From the NCBI GenBank assembly GCA_016584305.1, contig JACEEZ010005846.1, forward strand, positions 32,572-96,571: DNA of 64,000 nt. Reading direction: 5' to 3'. The translations under genes and the position numbers were made by a program. The DNA comes from Chionoecetes opilio. Its lineage: Eukaryota; Arthropoda; Malacostraca; Decapoda; Majidae. The notes below the pieces were generated by a model. It saw only the letters and a list, made by a program, of their open reading frames with translations, did no database searches and had not been told where the DNA came from. Below are positions 63,791-64,000 of this stretch, piece after piece. Numbering within the stretch: position 1 is the stretch's first letter; each line of letters opens with the position of its first letter.

Positions 63791-64000
63791 TTAGCTAAAG
63801 AAGCTATTATGAAAGACTGCCTATGACCAGTTCTTTTAATTTGATATAAAAATTTTTAATAATTTTTTTAAAAATACCGGGGGGTTTTTTCCCTCGTAAA
63901 ACCTACGAACGTTTTTTAAGAGTGACGAGTATAGGGGTCGCAAAAAAATTGGCCCGATTTTTTAATTCAGCGAATAACCGCAAACCCCACACTTTTAATA

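Overview
This is eukaryotic, intron-bearing, repeat-dominated DNA with no prokaryotic operon logic. The repeats point to an arthropod, most likely a decapod crustacean: TTAGG-type telomere-like motifs, CR1 retroelement 3-prime ends with an 8-bp tail, many pogo/mariner, hAT and Mutator-like non-autonomous elements, C2H2 zinc-finger gene arrays, and an arthropod multi-copy protein family with a GDTVSA-type motif. The species assignment is inference. Sequence quality varies. Several blocks (about 3.7-11.8 kb, 15.3-16.8 kb, 27.7-29.0 kb, 33.1-37.7 kb) carry homopolymer-biased damage when compared with cleaner copies elsewhere in the window, and single N characters sit at 13230, 32488 and 53437.

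Layout. 1-11.9 kb: a C2H2 zinc-finger gene (minus strand) with a 58-bp minisatellite at its 5-prime side, and a second degraded copy at 8.1-9.65 kb. Between them are reverse-transcriptase (RT) fragments, a Mutator-like element with a 9-bp target duplication, a 1.6-kb inverted repeat and a 21-bp minisatellite. 11.9-17.1 kb: a nearly complete but broken non-LTR retrotransposon on the minus strand (ORF1 with CCHC knuckles, endonuclease, RT, RNase H, C-terminal zinc motif, (CAA)n tail). 17.1-20.9 kb: the first of three copies of a small acidic first exon with a SUMO-interaction-like motif, split by a CR1 insertion, then TCTG microsatellites surrounding an ORF1-only retroelement, then a tRNA-derived SINE.

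21-33 kb: AT-rich DNA, a 0.65-kb inverted repeat, a broken zinc-finger gene (26.0-27.2 kb) and a cluster of precisely bounded DNA transposons (28.4, 31.4 and 31.8 kb). The cluster includes a nested retroelement insertion at 29.6-30.3 kb and the second exon copy at 30.8 kb. 33.6-37.6 kb: a large inverted-repeat element carrying a degraded arthropod GDTVSA/Cys-rich-tail protein. 42.8-49.5 kb: a second copy of the 24.6-27.8 kb zinc-finger segment, split by a 3.05-kb foldback relative of that element; the 27.3-kb copy gives its empty site.

50-54 kb: a 2.9-kb imperfect palindrome and the third exon copy. 54.7-57.6 kb: a 5-prime-truncated retrotransposon insertion with an 11-bp target duplication, a short exon of an arthropod multi-copy family, a 1.38-kb pogo-like element and twin perfect hairpins. 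57.6-62 kb: a decayed LTR retrotransposon (gag, zinc knuckle, protease) interrupted by a 1.8-kb CR1 element. 62.7-63.8 kb: another inverted repeat.

No intact, full-length host gene is visible. The best host-gene evidence is the zinc-finger copies, the repeated first exon and the exon at 55.4 kb. The strongest candidate for something undescribed is the foldback element family at 33.6 and 45.7 kb, together with the triplicated SIM-like exon that transposons have twice hit.
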